A stretch of 64,000 nucleotides of DNA from NCBI GenBank assembly GCA_014706295.1, contig JACSVZ010000007.1, positions 32,909,875-32,973,874 of the forward strand. The letters are read 5' to 3'. The notes under the pieces were generated by a model, which was not told where the DNA came from, did no database searches, and saw nothing but the letters and a program-made list of their open reading frames with translations. Below, in pieces: positions 39,573 through 52,465 of the stretch. Both the position numbers and the translations under genes were made by a program. Position 1 is the stretch's first letter, and every line of letters begins with the position of its first letter. This DNA is from Lycocorax pyrrhopterus obiensis (taxonomy: Eukaryota > Chordata > Aves > Passeriformes > Paradisaeidae).

Positions 39573-42500
39573 CTGTGTGAAGGAAGTGGAGATAAAGCAC
39601 AGTTGTGGATTTCAGATATCAACAGAAGACAGGTATGCGGTAAATTTTCAATTCCATAAAAGAAATGTGTGCACACACACACTTATAAAAAATAAGCATT
39701 CAAGCCTGTACCAGCTGAAAAGCTGTTCCCAAATTACTAAGTGATAAAAGCTTTCAAATAGAGTTACTGAAAAGTCAGAGGCTAGAGTAAGCCCAAAGAG
39801 AATTTTGTTTGTGTATCCTCCATCTTTTTCCAGCTCTTTTCTCCATGTGCATTACCCTGGTTCTCATTCCCTTCTTATAGCTCACTGACATGTAGGAAGA
39901 TTGCTCCTGACTTACAGTGGTGGAAGAACAAATTTTACATTACACCAGGATTCATTTATATGACCCAGCTATCTACAATACCAGAGAGCTAAAGTCTTTG
40001 TCTCAGCAGACACTGTCTAGATGTGTTCCTTAATCAGACACAGAAACTTTATACAGTTTCTTGTATAATGTACATCCAGTATATAATGCATATGCTGTTT
40101 ACACCTGTTGCCTGTTTTACAGCTTCCCAACCTCTGTCACACTGCACCTCTAAAGGGGTCCAGTACATCTGAGTGTAATGATGCTTAAGCTGAGAGATGT
40201 GCAACAAGTCAGGTGACTAACATAAAAAAAATACTTAGGTACAGGTTAAAAGAAATGCATCTATCATTTCAAACTAGATCTTCTTGCACATTACTCTGAA
40301 TCCTTGATAGAGGTAATACAGATGCAATCACAATGCTAAGAATTTTTCAGATCCCTAAATTTTATTCGTTTTACACAGAATGATGTTGTAGCAGGACAGC
40401 AGAATTTTGTATGTGACATTAAATATCATAGAGTTTGTGGACACAAAAAAAGACCACTTCAAGAAGTGCAGTTAAGTGGAGTCCTTCAAAACTGTATGGC
40501 TGCTCCAAACCTAATTATTGCGTAGGAAAAGCCTTTCTTTCCTCCCTTATTCTACCATTTCTGCTGCTTCCCAAATTTCTGAGTTCTTGAGGCTATTCAG
40601 TCAGCTCAAACCACCAACCAGCACGGAAGAAACTCATCAGTGTCACACTTCCCCATTCCAGAAGTACCATGGTCTCTGAGTTTTTTCTGAAAGGAGCTAT
40701 GTGGTAGCACAACAGACAGATGAGGGAATAAGTTTCTGAGGGACCCTCCCCATGGGAGCTTGGAAGATGGCACCAGAAATGAGAAACTCCTTGCAAAAAA
40801 ACCCTGTAAAACACTAAAATTATGAAGAGGCACAGGCATTAAAAAGGGAAAAGACTGTGAAAAACAATGCTGAGGAACTCGGTGTTTTCTACCTGCTTGG
40901 AGTGCTGCAGTTGTATCCCTTATTTGACTTGCTTTATAACTATGGAAAAAATTAGTGTTTGAATTGAAGAGTCCTGCTTGTGTTACTACCCGAGAAACAT
41001 GTGAAACCAAGGGCACTGTCCTGGACGGCTTTATCCGCTCTGCCCGAGACCACACAACTAGGCAGGAAAGCAGCCAAATGCCAGTGCTGTGAGGGCCACC
41101 TAGAGACTCAGCAGAGGCTCAGGGTAAGTACCATTTGCTATAAAACATAACTGCTAATTTCTCAGTTATTAGGTCTTTTCAGCCTCATGGAGAAAATACG
41201 TGTTATGCGGATCAAACAGCCTTTCTCATCAAACGGATTGGGAGAGGAATTCCTGAAGTAGAGAAGTGTCATAGGGGGTTCTACTGTATTCAAGGAGTTG
41301 CTTGTGGATCTAATACTTGCTGTGTTTGTCAACCAAGTGTTAGAGCACCTAGAATTCCTGATATATCATAGATGTATGCATTCATTTCAGCAATTTATGT
41401 TTGTGTACCAGCATGTCCTATGTTTGGCAGAAGCTTCATGCTTCAAGGAAGGGGTGTAAGAATGACACTATTGCTGACTCCAACAGACAATTTGGAAGAG
41501 CTGCTGTTAGTATCTAAATGAAATAGGGTGTGGAACACACTATTTTAATAACCTTAAGGCTTTAACAAAGAAAAAAATGAGTTGGGAATTCCAATTAAAG
41601 AATAATGCAACATAATTTCAAGTGTCAGCCTGGACTTCACATTTGCTGGTTCTTCCTCATCTCTATTACAACCTGAATGTTATCTAAACATGTTTCATTT
41701 TAATTTTGTCTTAAAAATAAGTTTTAAAAGAATTATAAACTATTGCTTATTTCCTCAAGAGATCAGAATGATTTCTTCCAAAACTATTCCTATTTCTCTG
41801 GCGACTGTCTAGTCACCAGTATTTTAATATGCACTTTTATTTACTCAACATGGTGCCAGAGTCTTAAAAGAAAAAAAAAAGTAATTGCATGAAGTTGAAA
41901 ATAAATTGCTAGGTTGTAAGCAGTGCCAGAAAACTTCAGGTGTTTATTTTATTTAGTGTCCCACAACTTGGATGAGGTTCCACCAACATGAATTTTCCTG
42001 GACTACTTTTATTTTTACAACTGATTGCCTCCACACTGTTTTCTTTCTTTCCCCCCCCCCCCCCCCCATGGAAATGCAATCGATGACACGGCAAGGTCTA
42101 GTCCTATGAAAATGTGGTGTACTTTGGGATGGGAATTTGGGGGAAATTTCATGGTACTGCTTACTATTGTAAGGTCTGTGTCCCAGATTCATGCAACTTT
42201 ATTAAGCACATGCTTATCTGCAAGCATGTGTTTCAATGTAATCCCAAACTGGGAGGAAGGTAATTTTTCACTGGGTTGGTTTCCAGCCTTAAAGGTGGAA
42301 GCTGCATTACATGCTCATAAAAGAAATTGTAACTCAAATGAAAACTAGCCACTCAGCAGAAACATTTGTTATGGTCATGTCCCAAACACACATCTAAAAG
42401 TAAAAGTAATCCAATCATTTAGGGATAAATACAGGTTAAATACAGAAGGGGCTGTGTGAACTTCAAGATCCCTGCAGCAGCTAAGCAGGATCCTTTTTTA

Positions 42501-45500
42501 ATAATAACTGATTAAACATTTATTTAAAAATTAAGATTTTAATTTTTTACATGCAAAATACGAAGGAAAATGAGGTGGTAGGCCTCAGGAAGGAAATCAG
42601 ACAAAATGCAGTGTGGACACCTCATACCACTTCTGGTCCCAGGGCAATGCATCTGCTTACAAGAGAAGATGACACCTTTGCTTACATTAGGAAGTGAAAT
42701 GGTTCATCTATCTATGACTTACCAGTTGTCAATGTTCCCTTAACAGGGTTTTTTTATTACTGAAAGAAGTAGAACACAGAAGAGGACAGCAGAAGTAACT
42801 AAAATCAGTGTTACCATACCCAAAGTTTTACTGAAGAGAAATCTCTCCTGAAATAAATGCTTTTTCTCCTCATTACAGTCATAATTCTGCAGAAGTAATA
42901 GCTCTGGAGCTGTGAGAATCAGGCTCTAAAACCTTGTATTCCACATTTCTACAAAATTTTCATTTCTTGATACTAACCAGCTCTTACACTGGCATAACCA
43001 GAAATCCTTTTGAAAATTCATTTGAGAATCCTTTGAACAAACAGATGACCATAACCAAAATGATCAATCCCCTCTTATTTCATTCAGATCCAGAGAAATA
43101 CAATAGAATTAATATTTACTTTTTAAAAGTAACATGATACTCCAAAACTCTATTCTTTCCATATTTCACTGCTGAGTTCCACTTTTCATCATCTGTAAGC
43201 TCTTAGTCCTAAAGCCAAAAGAAGTTTTATTGCTGACTTCAAACAGGAGCAGAATTGGGCCCTAACATTCATATCACTTTACATGTGGTTTATCTAGACC
43301 CTGAGATCTCATCATCTAAGAAATTAAGGACATTAAGAAATTTGTGGATTAATACTAGCAACTATTGAGAGAGAAATGTAAATGCTTTCAGGTTTACTAT
43401 TTCATACAATTAAGCTGTAATTTTTTTCATTTATACGTTTTCTGCTATGTATTAAGGATCCCCACATGTCAGTTCATAGACAGAATTTCCCTATGAGTTC
43501 ACAGGCAGAGTCAGAAAGTTACTACTGACATTTTTAGCACAAGCAACAACTTGTTTAAAAGATCTGGATGGAAACCTGGTTGAAATATACAGCAAAATTG
43601 ACACAGACCTTAACAGGCCTGTAACTTCATCTGTAAACCACTTTTACTAGGAAAATATTATGATGAGCCATGGACTCCAGTCCTTCACAGAAAACATGAA
43701 AAATAATCTGATGAAGAACTAAAAAAACCCCCAAACTATTATCTGGTGGACTTCAAATACAAGCCAAAGAAAGACACAAAACACAATCCCTTTCACTACT
43801 GCAAAAATAGAAGTGGTTAATGTCCCGAAGGATCAGAATAATTTTATGCCTCACATATTACATCTGAATTACAAAAACACTCTTATGTAATGTTTTCATA
43901 GTTCATAGATCTGTATTTTTAAATATTGAAGAAAAGCATAGTAATGACAGTTCCCAGAGAACTGTATTTTCTTTCTGAAATCAAGACAGCAAAACGAACA
44001 TCTGTGTTTCGTAGAATTTGGATACATTCACATTTCAGAAAATTTCTTCTTGAGAGTCATAGAGATGGGGGGTTTGAGACATATAATGAGCGTAGGCAGC
44101 AATTTTAAAACAAATGAACCCTTCAAACCTTGAGAATTCCCCATTTAAGAAAGTATTTTTCTGCAGGACATCCTGTGGGAGTCCAAGGAAGCTGAACATC
44201 ATGGTGGGCATGGCTGGTACCAAACCCGAGTCTGCCTTGCCTGAAGACGCCCACGCAGCCTGACAGCTCCCAGCTTCCCAGCGCGAAACTCCCCTCAGAC
44301 ACATTTGTTCACGGAGCCCTAAAACAACCGGAATAGCTTTGCTCCTCTCTCTGCACTGCCGTGCGTGCTGAAAAGGAGAGAGTCTTCAGCAGAAGCTACG
44401 CATTTCTGGGTAGCATTGCCGAGAAAACAAAATAAATGCTTCAGCACAGCTCGGCCCTGAATGCTAAAGAAGAGCAGAGAGTAACGAGCGCCGGTGCCTT
44501 TTATCACTTACACATAGACCCAGCGCACGCTCGTTGGTTATTCCCGGGCTTGCTGGGCGCAGAGAGGAGCGGGGCAGGAGCAAAGCGCTTCCCCAGCTCA
44601 CGGGTCACCGGGCTGGGCTTAGAGGTAGCCGAAGTTGGGGGGCCACTGGCACTGCACCCAGAAGTCGCCGCTCACAAAACGCGTGACTAAACCCCGTGTC
44701 CTGTCAGCAGCAGGGAGAGCCAAAGGCACGCTGGTGCCTCAGAGCCCCCATCTATGCAAAAGGAGGCTTCCCCAGAGCTGTATCTCAGCTGACGACCGAA
44801 ACGGGCTTCGCTTGCCATTCTTTCACCGAGAGGAGCCACGAGTGGGACACCAGCAGCCAGGCTGCAGCTGATGGGCGGGGAGGGACGCTATGGGTCAGCA
44901 CAGCGGGTCGGGGGCCGCGCACCTTCCCAGCCCCGCACGGCCGCCGGGCAGGAGGGCCCCGCCGCACCGCCCAAGCCGACGAGGTAAGACGGGGCTGTGG
45001 CTGAGCGCAGCCTGGCTGTGCCGCGGGGATCTCCGCAGGCTTGGTTCGGCTTGGCATGGCCGGGAGCGACTCAGCCCGGCTTCCCAGGGGGCGCGGACGC
45101 TCCTCGCGGCGGCTGGCGACACCGACCGGCTCTTCCCACGGGGCACGGCCGCCGTCCAGGTCAACCCAACGGAGAACGAACTCTCTGAAGTGACTGCCAA
45201 GCCCCCGGGGGATCGTACTGAAACGGACGGGGCAAGCAAGCAGGCGCCTCCAGGAGGGAAAAGCCCTACGCCAAGTCGGGCCGCTGGCCCCGGGCCGAGA
45301 GGAGCGCGGCCCGTCCGCGCCCGCGGAGCCGCAGGGGCCGGCGCGCTGCAGGGAGGTCACCGCGGCCGGGCCGAGGGGCCTGTCAGCGCGGGCAAGGGGA
45401 GCGGGGCCCGACGGAGGCACGGAGCCGTCGGCTCGACAAAACTCCCGCGGCTCCGAGTCAGGTGGGAGGGCTGGGCGGAGAGGCGGTGGAGGTCGCCGAC

Positions 45501-46183
45501 CGCAGCGGTGGAGCCGCGTCCCGTCCGGTCCGGTCCCGCCCGAGGCCGTACGGCGAGGGACGCGCGGCGCTGCCCACGGGACCCTGCCCCGCTGGCACAC
45601 ACCGAGTCTCCCGGGCGGCACGCACCCCGCCCCGGGAGCTCCTGGGGTACCAGGAGCACGATCCTCCGAGAGACGGGCCAGGACAGAGCCGGGGGGTGAG
45701 CGGCCTCGTAGAGGGCAGCTCGGCGGGACGGGACAGGATGGGATGAGATGGGATGGGGCTGGCACCTGGGGATCTGCCCCCGCCCCGCTCCGTGCAGAGG
45801 CCGGGCCGGGATTTTTCCGTGTCTCGGGTGGGCGCCGAATCCAATTTGTCGGGAGTGATGCTGTAGGCGGAGATGAGAGGCAGAGCTAACGGGGCTTTTG
45901 CAGTCCCCGTGCTTGTCAGGAGAAAGAGATGTAACGGCGCCCTAATCCCCAGCACTGCCGCGGCAAGGTCGGCGCGCCTCACTCCCGCTGACGGGAGGGA
46001 CGCCCTGGAGTTTTGCCAGACACCGGTGAACGGCTCCTTCCCTTGCCCCTCCCTGAAGGTAGGATAGAGAGCTTAAAATTTTGCCTCCCACAGAGAGTGG
46101 CCGAAGTCCGCGGCTGCCGGACCCGTTTGCGCCCCCGCTGTGAGTGCGCGCAGCGCGGCGCGTCCCAGCGCGTCCCGGCTCAC
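39573..46183 (-). other. GREM1: GREM1 intron 1, ~6.6 kb
   Basis: On the minus strand the donor is CAG|GTGAGC (GT at 46,183-46,182) and the acceptor is CTTCACACAG (AG at 39,574-39,573), so exon 2 begins with a single G before the ATG. The 3' two-thirds is AT-rich; the first ~1.7 kb lies in the CpG island. A C17 run is at 42,051-42,067. I see no further exon. The 149-codon frame at 40,606-41,055 (minus) has no known domain. Confidence 0.8.
42051..42067. repeat. Poly-C run (17 nt)
   Basis: Homopolymer C tract on the plus strand (poly-G on the GREM1 sense strand, within the intron). Confidence 0.95.
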
Positions 46184-46354
46184 CTGCGCGGCGGCGGCTC
46201 CTCGGCGGGGCTGGCTCGGCGGCGGTGGCTCCTCGGCGGGGCCTGGGGCTCTGCGGGGCTCTGCCCGGCGGGTCACTCGGTGCAGAGGGTGGCGTAGGAG
46301 CCCGGAGCTGCCCGGCAGTCCATAGAGAGAGAGTCTCGGATCCTGCCTACAAAT
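46184..46354 (-). other. GREM1: GREM1 exon 1 (non-coding leader)
   Basis: The 3' boundary is exact at the donor CAG|GTGAGC. The 5' end is estimated at ~30 nt below the TATA-like element. The leader is very GC-rich and carries a 16-bp direct repeat (46,196-46,211 and 46,227-46,242, plus-strand GGCTCCTCGGCGGGGC), so it is probably strongly structured. It includes a 16-codon upstream ORF (46,273-46,323). GREM1 having its whole CDS in the next exon agrees with the mammalian gene. Confidence 0.7.
46273..46323 (-). CDS. Upstream ORF in GREM1 leader (16 codons)
   Basis: On the minus strand ATG at 46,323 begins MDCRAAPGSYATLCTE and ends in TGA at 46,273, about 90 nt before the GREM1 initiator in the spliced mRNA. 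The start context (T at -3, G at +4) is weak to moderate, compatible with leaky scanning. It could damp GREM1 translation. The peptide itself resembles nothing I know. It exists in the mRNA only if transcription starts upstream of 46,323, as the TATA-like element predicts. Confidence 0.4.
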   Translation of the reverse strand: MDCRAAPGSYATLCTE

Positions 46355-46374
46355 TGCAGCAGCGCCGGGCTGTC

Positions 46375-46470
46375 TCCCATTTAAATGTCTGCCAGCTGAG
46401 ATCTGCTCTCCAAGCCCCTCCAGATCATTGGACAAGCGCCTCCAAAGCGCGTGTTATCCGCCCCTTTTAA
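46375..46470 (-). promoter_or_regulatory. GREM1: GREM1 core promoter (TATA-like, CCAAT, GC box)
   Basis: Reading the minus strand towards the gene: GGGGCGG (46,464-46,458, Sp1 type), CCAAT (46,431-46,427), then ATTTAAAT (TATA-like TTTAAA at 46,385-46,380). With the normal ~30-nt spacing, transcription would start near 46,350-46,356. The order and spacing of the three elements and the exon 1 donor downstream all agree with one minus-strand promoter. Confidence 0.65.
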
Positions 46471-46957
46471 CACTTCCATAAACTTCCACCAGGGAAAGCT
46501 TTCAGTCATCCAGATAAACACTCGACTACTTTCCTGTCTTCAGAGAATCGGTGCTAAAGGTCACCACCCCAAGGAATTGTTCCTGGAATGCACAGAAAAT
46601 TCACATTTTCCATCCCCATTAAAGTATGACAGTTAAGAAGAATTAAATCCTACCCCCTCCCACCGCCTCCGCCGCCCTTCCCTGCACGCTGGGCGCTTCC
46701 CGTGAGCCAGCCGGGCGAGCGGGCCCGCTGCGGGGAGCCCCTGACCGGCCTGCCTCGGCCGGGAGGGAGGCAGCCACCTTTGCGGTCCTCCCTCTTACGG
46801 ATTGACTTTCTGCAGTATGCCGAGAGTTTCGCAGCTTTGGAAAAAAAACCTCTGTGGTAATATCTGTGTGCCGAGGGCGTTAAAACCGTGGCTCCCGACC
46901 TGCAGCCCCGCGCTCACGGCTCTATATCAGTGAGGGTTTGTTTTGGGGGAGGTTGTC

Positions 46958-46980
46958 TTTTTTTTTTTTTTTTTTTTTTT
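46958..46980. repeat. Poly-T run (23 nt)
   Basis: Uninterrupted T tract inside the CpG island. Confidence 0.95.
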
Positions 46981-49900
46981 CTATCCCGCAAGAGGCGAGA
47001 CACCTCGGGTGTCCCCTCGCTAGGTTTCTCGGTGGGCGGCGGGCTCCGCCAGCCTCCCGCGAGGGGCAGGGACGGCGAAGGAGCGGCGCGTCCCGCCGAG
47101 GCTGAGCGCGGAGCGGGCCGGAGCCGCCCGACCGTCGGGGCGGCCGCAGGGCAGCGCAACGCCGAGCAGGACCGCGCCGAGCCAGCCCCCGCGGGGACCC
47201 AGGGCTCGCTCGCAAATAGGCAGAAAGCGGCGGGGGCTGAGCGTTTTGCGAACCGAGCCCTTCCCAGCAGTAGCCGGGAACATCTCTCTGCGCTGCAGCT
47301 GCCCGAAATGTACCCCGAATCTGCAGACAGCATCGGGCTGGGGGCATCGAGGGGCAGAGTCCTGGGTGGGTATAGAAGGACCCCACAGCTCCGCAGGGAC
47401 GCCTGCACTTCTTCCAGTGCTAGCCGGCCGCCCCGTCCTCCAAGCGCGCCCGTGCCGGCGCTCGTCTCTTGCGGACTTCATACCAGGGAGGTACGCAGTG
47501 CTACCCAGAGTCTTTGCGGGCAGGAGTGGCCTCTGAACCACGGCCTGATTTTTGGGCTTGCTAATGAAACGGAAACGTTTGTCAGTTGCCACTTCCAGCT
47601 GCGAGCATCACCCAGCAGAAAGCAAAGCTGAGGAAAGCTCTGCCAGGGACACGAGCGCTGTAGGTGGTACCGATGGGTCCGTGCTCTCCTCGCGGTTGGG
47701 CACAAGTTACTGCCCCTGAATCAAACCAGCCCTGCTCCTCGGTCACCAGCAGTCAGCACCCACCTCAGACAGGCCCGGATCTCACTGACAAAGAGGTAGT
47801 TTTATTGTCCCTGGTTTTGCAGATGGGGAAGATGAATTAAAATGAAAGGATTTGCTACTTTAGGGATGCCAGAGCTAGGCAAGATGCCAAGTTTCTGACT
47901 TTTCACAGTACTTAGCGGTGGCTTGCTCTTTGCTAAGACCAAAGCATGGCTTCCCTTAGCGCCTGAGTGCTTAGCAAGGTAGTGAATTAGGCCCATTACA
48001 ATAATTCACACACATTTAGCGACAGCATGTTAAAAAAAGAATCACTTCAGTCACAGGGCAAGTGGCCGTAGTGCAGTGGTAGGTGGCAGCATGAGAGAGA
48101 AAATGAGTTGGTCTGCGGGAGCCACTGAAATTCTGAAACTATTATTGGGGATGGACTACTGGCAAAGAATTACAGCATATGACATCTAGATGGGTAGAAG
48201 GAGAGGCCTAGGGAATTTTTAGGATTTTCTGGTTTTTTACTCATAAAAGTGCTATTATTTTTATTTTATTTTATGAGTTTTTAACTAATTGGGGTCCTTC
48301 CCTCGTGAATCCAAAGAAAGTCACAATTCCCACCTCTCAGTATGTTGACAGACTTTATGCTCCATTTTCTTCTCTTAAGCAGTTGTATTGACATGGAAAG
48401 GTCTGTTCACGTCTCTTCTGCTCTGTGTCTCTCAGTGTGATTACCGGCCCCAGATACAGGCTGGGGAGCTGCTCTGCGCTGCCCCCTTCCCAGGGCCACA
48501 GTCCAGCCGTTTGAGTGGCGCTGGAGGAGGTGTTTTCTGCAGTTGCTCTGAGCTCCTGTTGATGCCGATGTTGGCACTGCCACTGTACACGCTCCCAGAC
48601 ACTGCTGCAGGCAAGCTGCCTCTCTGCTGTATTTTTCTGGGCTGTCATTCACATGCCACTCTGGCATTGCCTTTCCTGGATGATACTTCTGGGCAACAAT
48701 TGCAGAGCAGGTGTGTCCACTTAATGCCTTACTGCATTCAGGCATCTAGCCAGAGCTGGTGATCTGGAGTAGATCTCATTCTGACTTAAAGCACACTAAG
48801 AAACACTTTAGGGAGCAGCTCCTGGTGTAGAAGTTGTTTTCTCTCCTCAAGATCCATCTTCCTTTCTTGCAGTTGAGTATTCCGTACCATATCTTCTCAT
48901 CTGGTTTCTTTCTCTTACATTAATCCGCAGTATTCCAACTTCGCACTGGCATCCAGATTTCTTTGACAGTTCGAAAGTAGAATTATTCCTGCAAGTATTT
49001 GCTTGCTCATTCACAGAAATACAAAAATAAATTTGGGTAGCAACAAAATAAATAATTGCAGCTGCATCTGGACTGAATGAAGGTAGAAATTTTTAAAAAA
49101 ATTTTAAAAGAACATAAAAATTGTGTCTCTTTTTATTTCTTTGAGATTGAGGGAGGTGGGGGAAAGATGTCTTTTCTCCTCATCATTCTTTCAGGTATCT
49201 GGAATAATTTCCAGCTTGGAAGATTTCTTTATTTCTGCTGGAATCTTTAACAAAACATTCCCTGGGTTTGCTCCAAAGCTTCAGCTGTGCTGGTCAGATC
49301 CCAACCAAACTGGTTAAAAAGGCACCCAGTGCTGAAAGGGAAGTACTTCTTCATGCTACCATACCCACACTTGAAGTTCTGTTGATTCTCATCAGGGCTG
49401 CTAATTGGAGCTGGAATACTGATGGAGAAATGTTGTTTAATTATTTAGTATTAAAGAGGTCTATGGAAATCTGCATGGTTTTGTGGTATAGGTAGAGGTT
49501 TGAGATAAAGAGCTTTAATGTCATTGGATGGTAGTGGTGTGTTAATCTGTTAATCTGACTGATTACAACTACCTGCTTGCTATTGTTTACGTTGGGGGTT
49601 TTTTTTGCTTCTTTTTTTTTTTTTCGCTTCTTTTTTTTTCCTTAAATTTTGTTGCCTATTTCTTGCTGGTATTCACTGCGTGAGTTGTTCTTTGTTTTAA
49701 TGGAACAGTAAGAATTGTGTAAGCTTAAAATAAGTGCTGTACTTAATTCTTGCAGCAAAAAATGTTATTGGGCTGAGCTCCTGTCTGCTGCTGCTAACTT
49801 TGAGCACTACTCAAAGTATCCTCACTGCCAGAACAGTTGGCACCTTATTAAAAGCCTTTGCGGAGAAGCCAAAACTCACAGGGGCTAGAGCCTCTTCTTG

Positions 49901-52417
49901 AGTAAATTGGAATACTTTTTAATGACTCAAGGAGATGCATGTGATCTATGACAGCTGAGAACCTGGCCCTACTATACCTAGAAAGCCAGTATCTCTCACT
50001 CCTAGTCATGTTCCTCCAGGTCAGGAGTAAGGCAAGCTGTCCAACAGAGACAGGGCACATCTGAACTGCTTTGCTTGGTATTTTGAACTCATCTGTTAAG
50101 GAGAGAAAGGAGCTTGGTTTGTCTCAGCAACACAACAGTAACTTTTCTAATTGAGCTGTAGCGAGTCTAGAAGGAAGCACTGACTTAACACTGCAGTCTT
50201 CTGCTCGCCACCTGCCATCCTGGGGGCATTTGAAGCTGGCCAGTGGAGGTGTGAGGCTATGAAGCTTGGCACAGTTGTTATCTGTTAGCTGTTTGATGAG
50301 ACAAAAGAGTGTGCATTGCAGAGATGTCTGGTTTTAGAAATTAATTTTGTGGGACATACACTCACTCCCTCAGATGAGAGATGTCTTCACATTGTGGGAT
50401 ATTGTTGAGTTTCTGGTGGTGTACACTGCTGTCTTCCTGACTTGATGGGTAAGATCAGCAGTGTCTCAGAAGTGATTCATAGATACTGTGTAGTGTGTGT
50501 TTTGTGGGCCATGCATGGAAATGCCCATCATTACATTCCTGCTGAGGTGTGTGAGCTTCTTTGCTGTACGTGGGAAGAACACTCCGTGTTCTGTCATAGA
50601 AAAGAATTGATACTCAAAGAATCTAGTTTCCTGTGCATTTTAGATACAGCCAAAAGTAAAGGACAAAAAAGGGGGTTTTGCTTGTTGTTTCAAACCTAAG
50701 AAGGCAAACAGTAATAGCTGGCATTAGGCGAGGGAAAGAGATGTGCGTGTTGGTTTCAGGACAGCACACTTACATACCAGGCCTGGGATTCTTGTGCAGG
50801 TACTCTACTGTTTATTCTATTGCAGATTACTATATGAAAAAAACCTCTAATTTAAGTAGCATTGTGCTTCATATGAAGCCTTACAAAGTAGTATCAGAAA
50901 AGGCTGAGGTTATTCTGAATTGAGTTAAATATCTCATAAAATGTACTAAAAAATCAAGTTTAAGACTGTGCTTCACTTTGGCAAAATTCTGTTTAATTAA
51001 AGAATTTTAATCTTTCTCTTTTTGAGTTTTAGAATTAATGACTATATGATGGAGGTTGGAAAATATTGTACTTATTGAAAAAGCAGTATTTTAGATTAAT
51101 GTTGACAGAACATCAACTTTTTAACATAGATTCCCACCAGCTGAATGAGAAAAAATTAATTAGGGAAAAGTGCTTATTTTGGGGCAGGGGTTTTTTTGAA
51201 AATGAAGTATTTTAGGTTTTTTTACTTTTAAAATGTTGCTTGATCTTGGAATAATTTCAAAATCCTCAGAAATAGGACATTAGAAATCAAAAGAATAAAT
51301 GAGTGCAAGAGAAAAGCTTTAAGCATCTAAATAATTTAAAAGTCTTGGGTTCTGCTCTGAAAAGTATGGTATCCTGGTATGCTTGAAAAGCTTTCTTGTT
51401 CAGCATCTGCTGCATGTAGAGTCAGGTTGTGGGCTTGTAATGATCTCCACACCTAGGAGCCATGGTCACCCACCAGCATTCCACTCTGCTATGTGCTGCA
51501 GACAGAGAACAAAAAATATGTTTTCTGGCCTCAAAACACCTACATACATAATACAATCCATATGTGACTATTTTTCAAAAGCAATTTAGAAAAGCTTATT
51601 TTATTAGGATGAAGTTTGATGCTGAACAAATATAAACTTTGATGCCAAATGAAGAAATATCATTTGTCAACCTAAACTTTTTATAACTCTTTTCACAATT
51701 TTTTGATGCATCTTATGTATTTGATGACTATAAAAGAATTCGCCAAGAAAATGAAAGCCACAAAATTTCTCTGCCCTCATGCATTTGCCTTTCTTTTTCT
51801 TCTGTCTGCTGAAGCTGTAGGAGGTGTTTGCTGACATGCTTTGCTTTCAGGGCACCTCTGGAGCAATGTGATACAAGAAGTGACTCAGCTAAGCAAACTG
51901 AGTTTGTATGAACACAAGAAGCCCTTACAGTATGAAGCTGTAACTGGGAATTATGAAAAGAGGCATCTAAGGAGCTCAATGTGTTATTTACATACATACT
52001 TCACTACATGAAGCTATGAATTATAATTTCCAGTTATGCTGCAAAACTGAAAAACTCCCTTCCCAAATGTTACTGTGTCCCAACATCTTGGATGGATTGC
52101 ATACACTTTTAAGACACGAATAGGTATCTCATGCACAGTTCTGGCAGAACAGTCCCTTTTACTTTTTTCTTGCTGTGATGAAAGGCAGCTTGTTGTGTGA
52201 CCACCTGTGTTTCAGGATGTTACCTGTGGGGGGTTCTGTGCAACACCCATGGAGCACACAGTGTCAGTCTGGCAGGTAGAGTAGGTAGAGGGAAATCAAG
52301 AGATCTAGGCTTTTTTCTTGACTGCCACTTATGTCTGTCGTGAAACAAAAAAAAGAGTAAGAGAGGCAGGAAAGCTATTTTAGGTATTTTATTATGTAAG
52401 GAGATTTGCAAGGCTTT

Positions 52418-52465
52418 TATTTTGTTTTGTTTTGTTGTGGGTTGGTTTGGTTTTGGTTTTTTTTG
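52418..52465. repeat. G/T-rich simple tract
   Basis: TTTTG and GGTTTT-type units on the plus strand, similar to the tract at 34.4 kb. Confidence 0.8.

Larger units (their letters stand above)
44500..47560. promoter_or_regulatory. GREM1: CpG island spanning GREM1 promoter and exon 1
   Basis: GC- and CpG-rich from about 44.5 to 47.5 kb, with a less GC-rich gap at ~46,440-46,640 just upstream of the core promoter. It contains exon 1 and the start of intron 1. Long open frames on both strands (for example 44,785-45,765 minus and 44,890-45,699 plus) follow from low stop-codon density in GC-rich DNA; they overlap one another and show no domain. Developmental genes such as GREM1 typically have broad CpG islands. 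A GGGAT/GGGAC simple stretch is at ~45,725-45,760. Confidence 0.85.

Noticed and set aside
39572..39682. 37-codon N-terminal extension of the GREM1 frame
   Set aside because: It lies upstream of a good splice acceptor, and the signal peptide begins at the internal Met (39,571). The extension is intron.
40606..41055. 149-codon minus-strand ORF in the GREM1 intron
   Set aside because: No family resemblance and no splice context linking it to GREM1.
44785..45765. 326-codon minus-strand ORF in the CpG island (and overlapping plus-strand 269-codon ORF)
   Set aside because: Pro/Arg/Ala-rich low-information translation, overlapped by equally long frames on other strands, explained by low stop density in GC-rich DNA. 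It lies in GREM1 intron 1.
46888..47631. 247-codon plus-strand ORF upstream of GREM1
   Set aside because: Runs through a poly-T tract and GC-rich DNA, with no domain and competing frames on the other strand.
48355..48762. Overlapping ORFs on both strands in a moderately GC-rich stretch
   Set aside because: No protein similarity that I can recognise; mutual overlap indicates chance frames.
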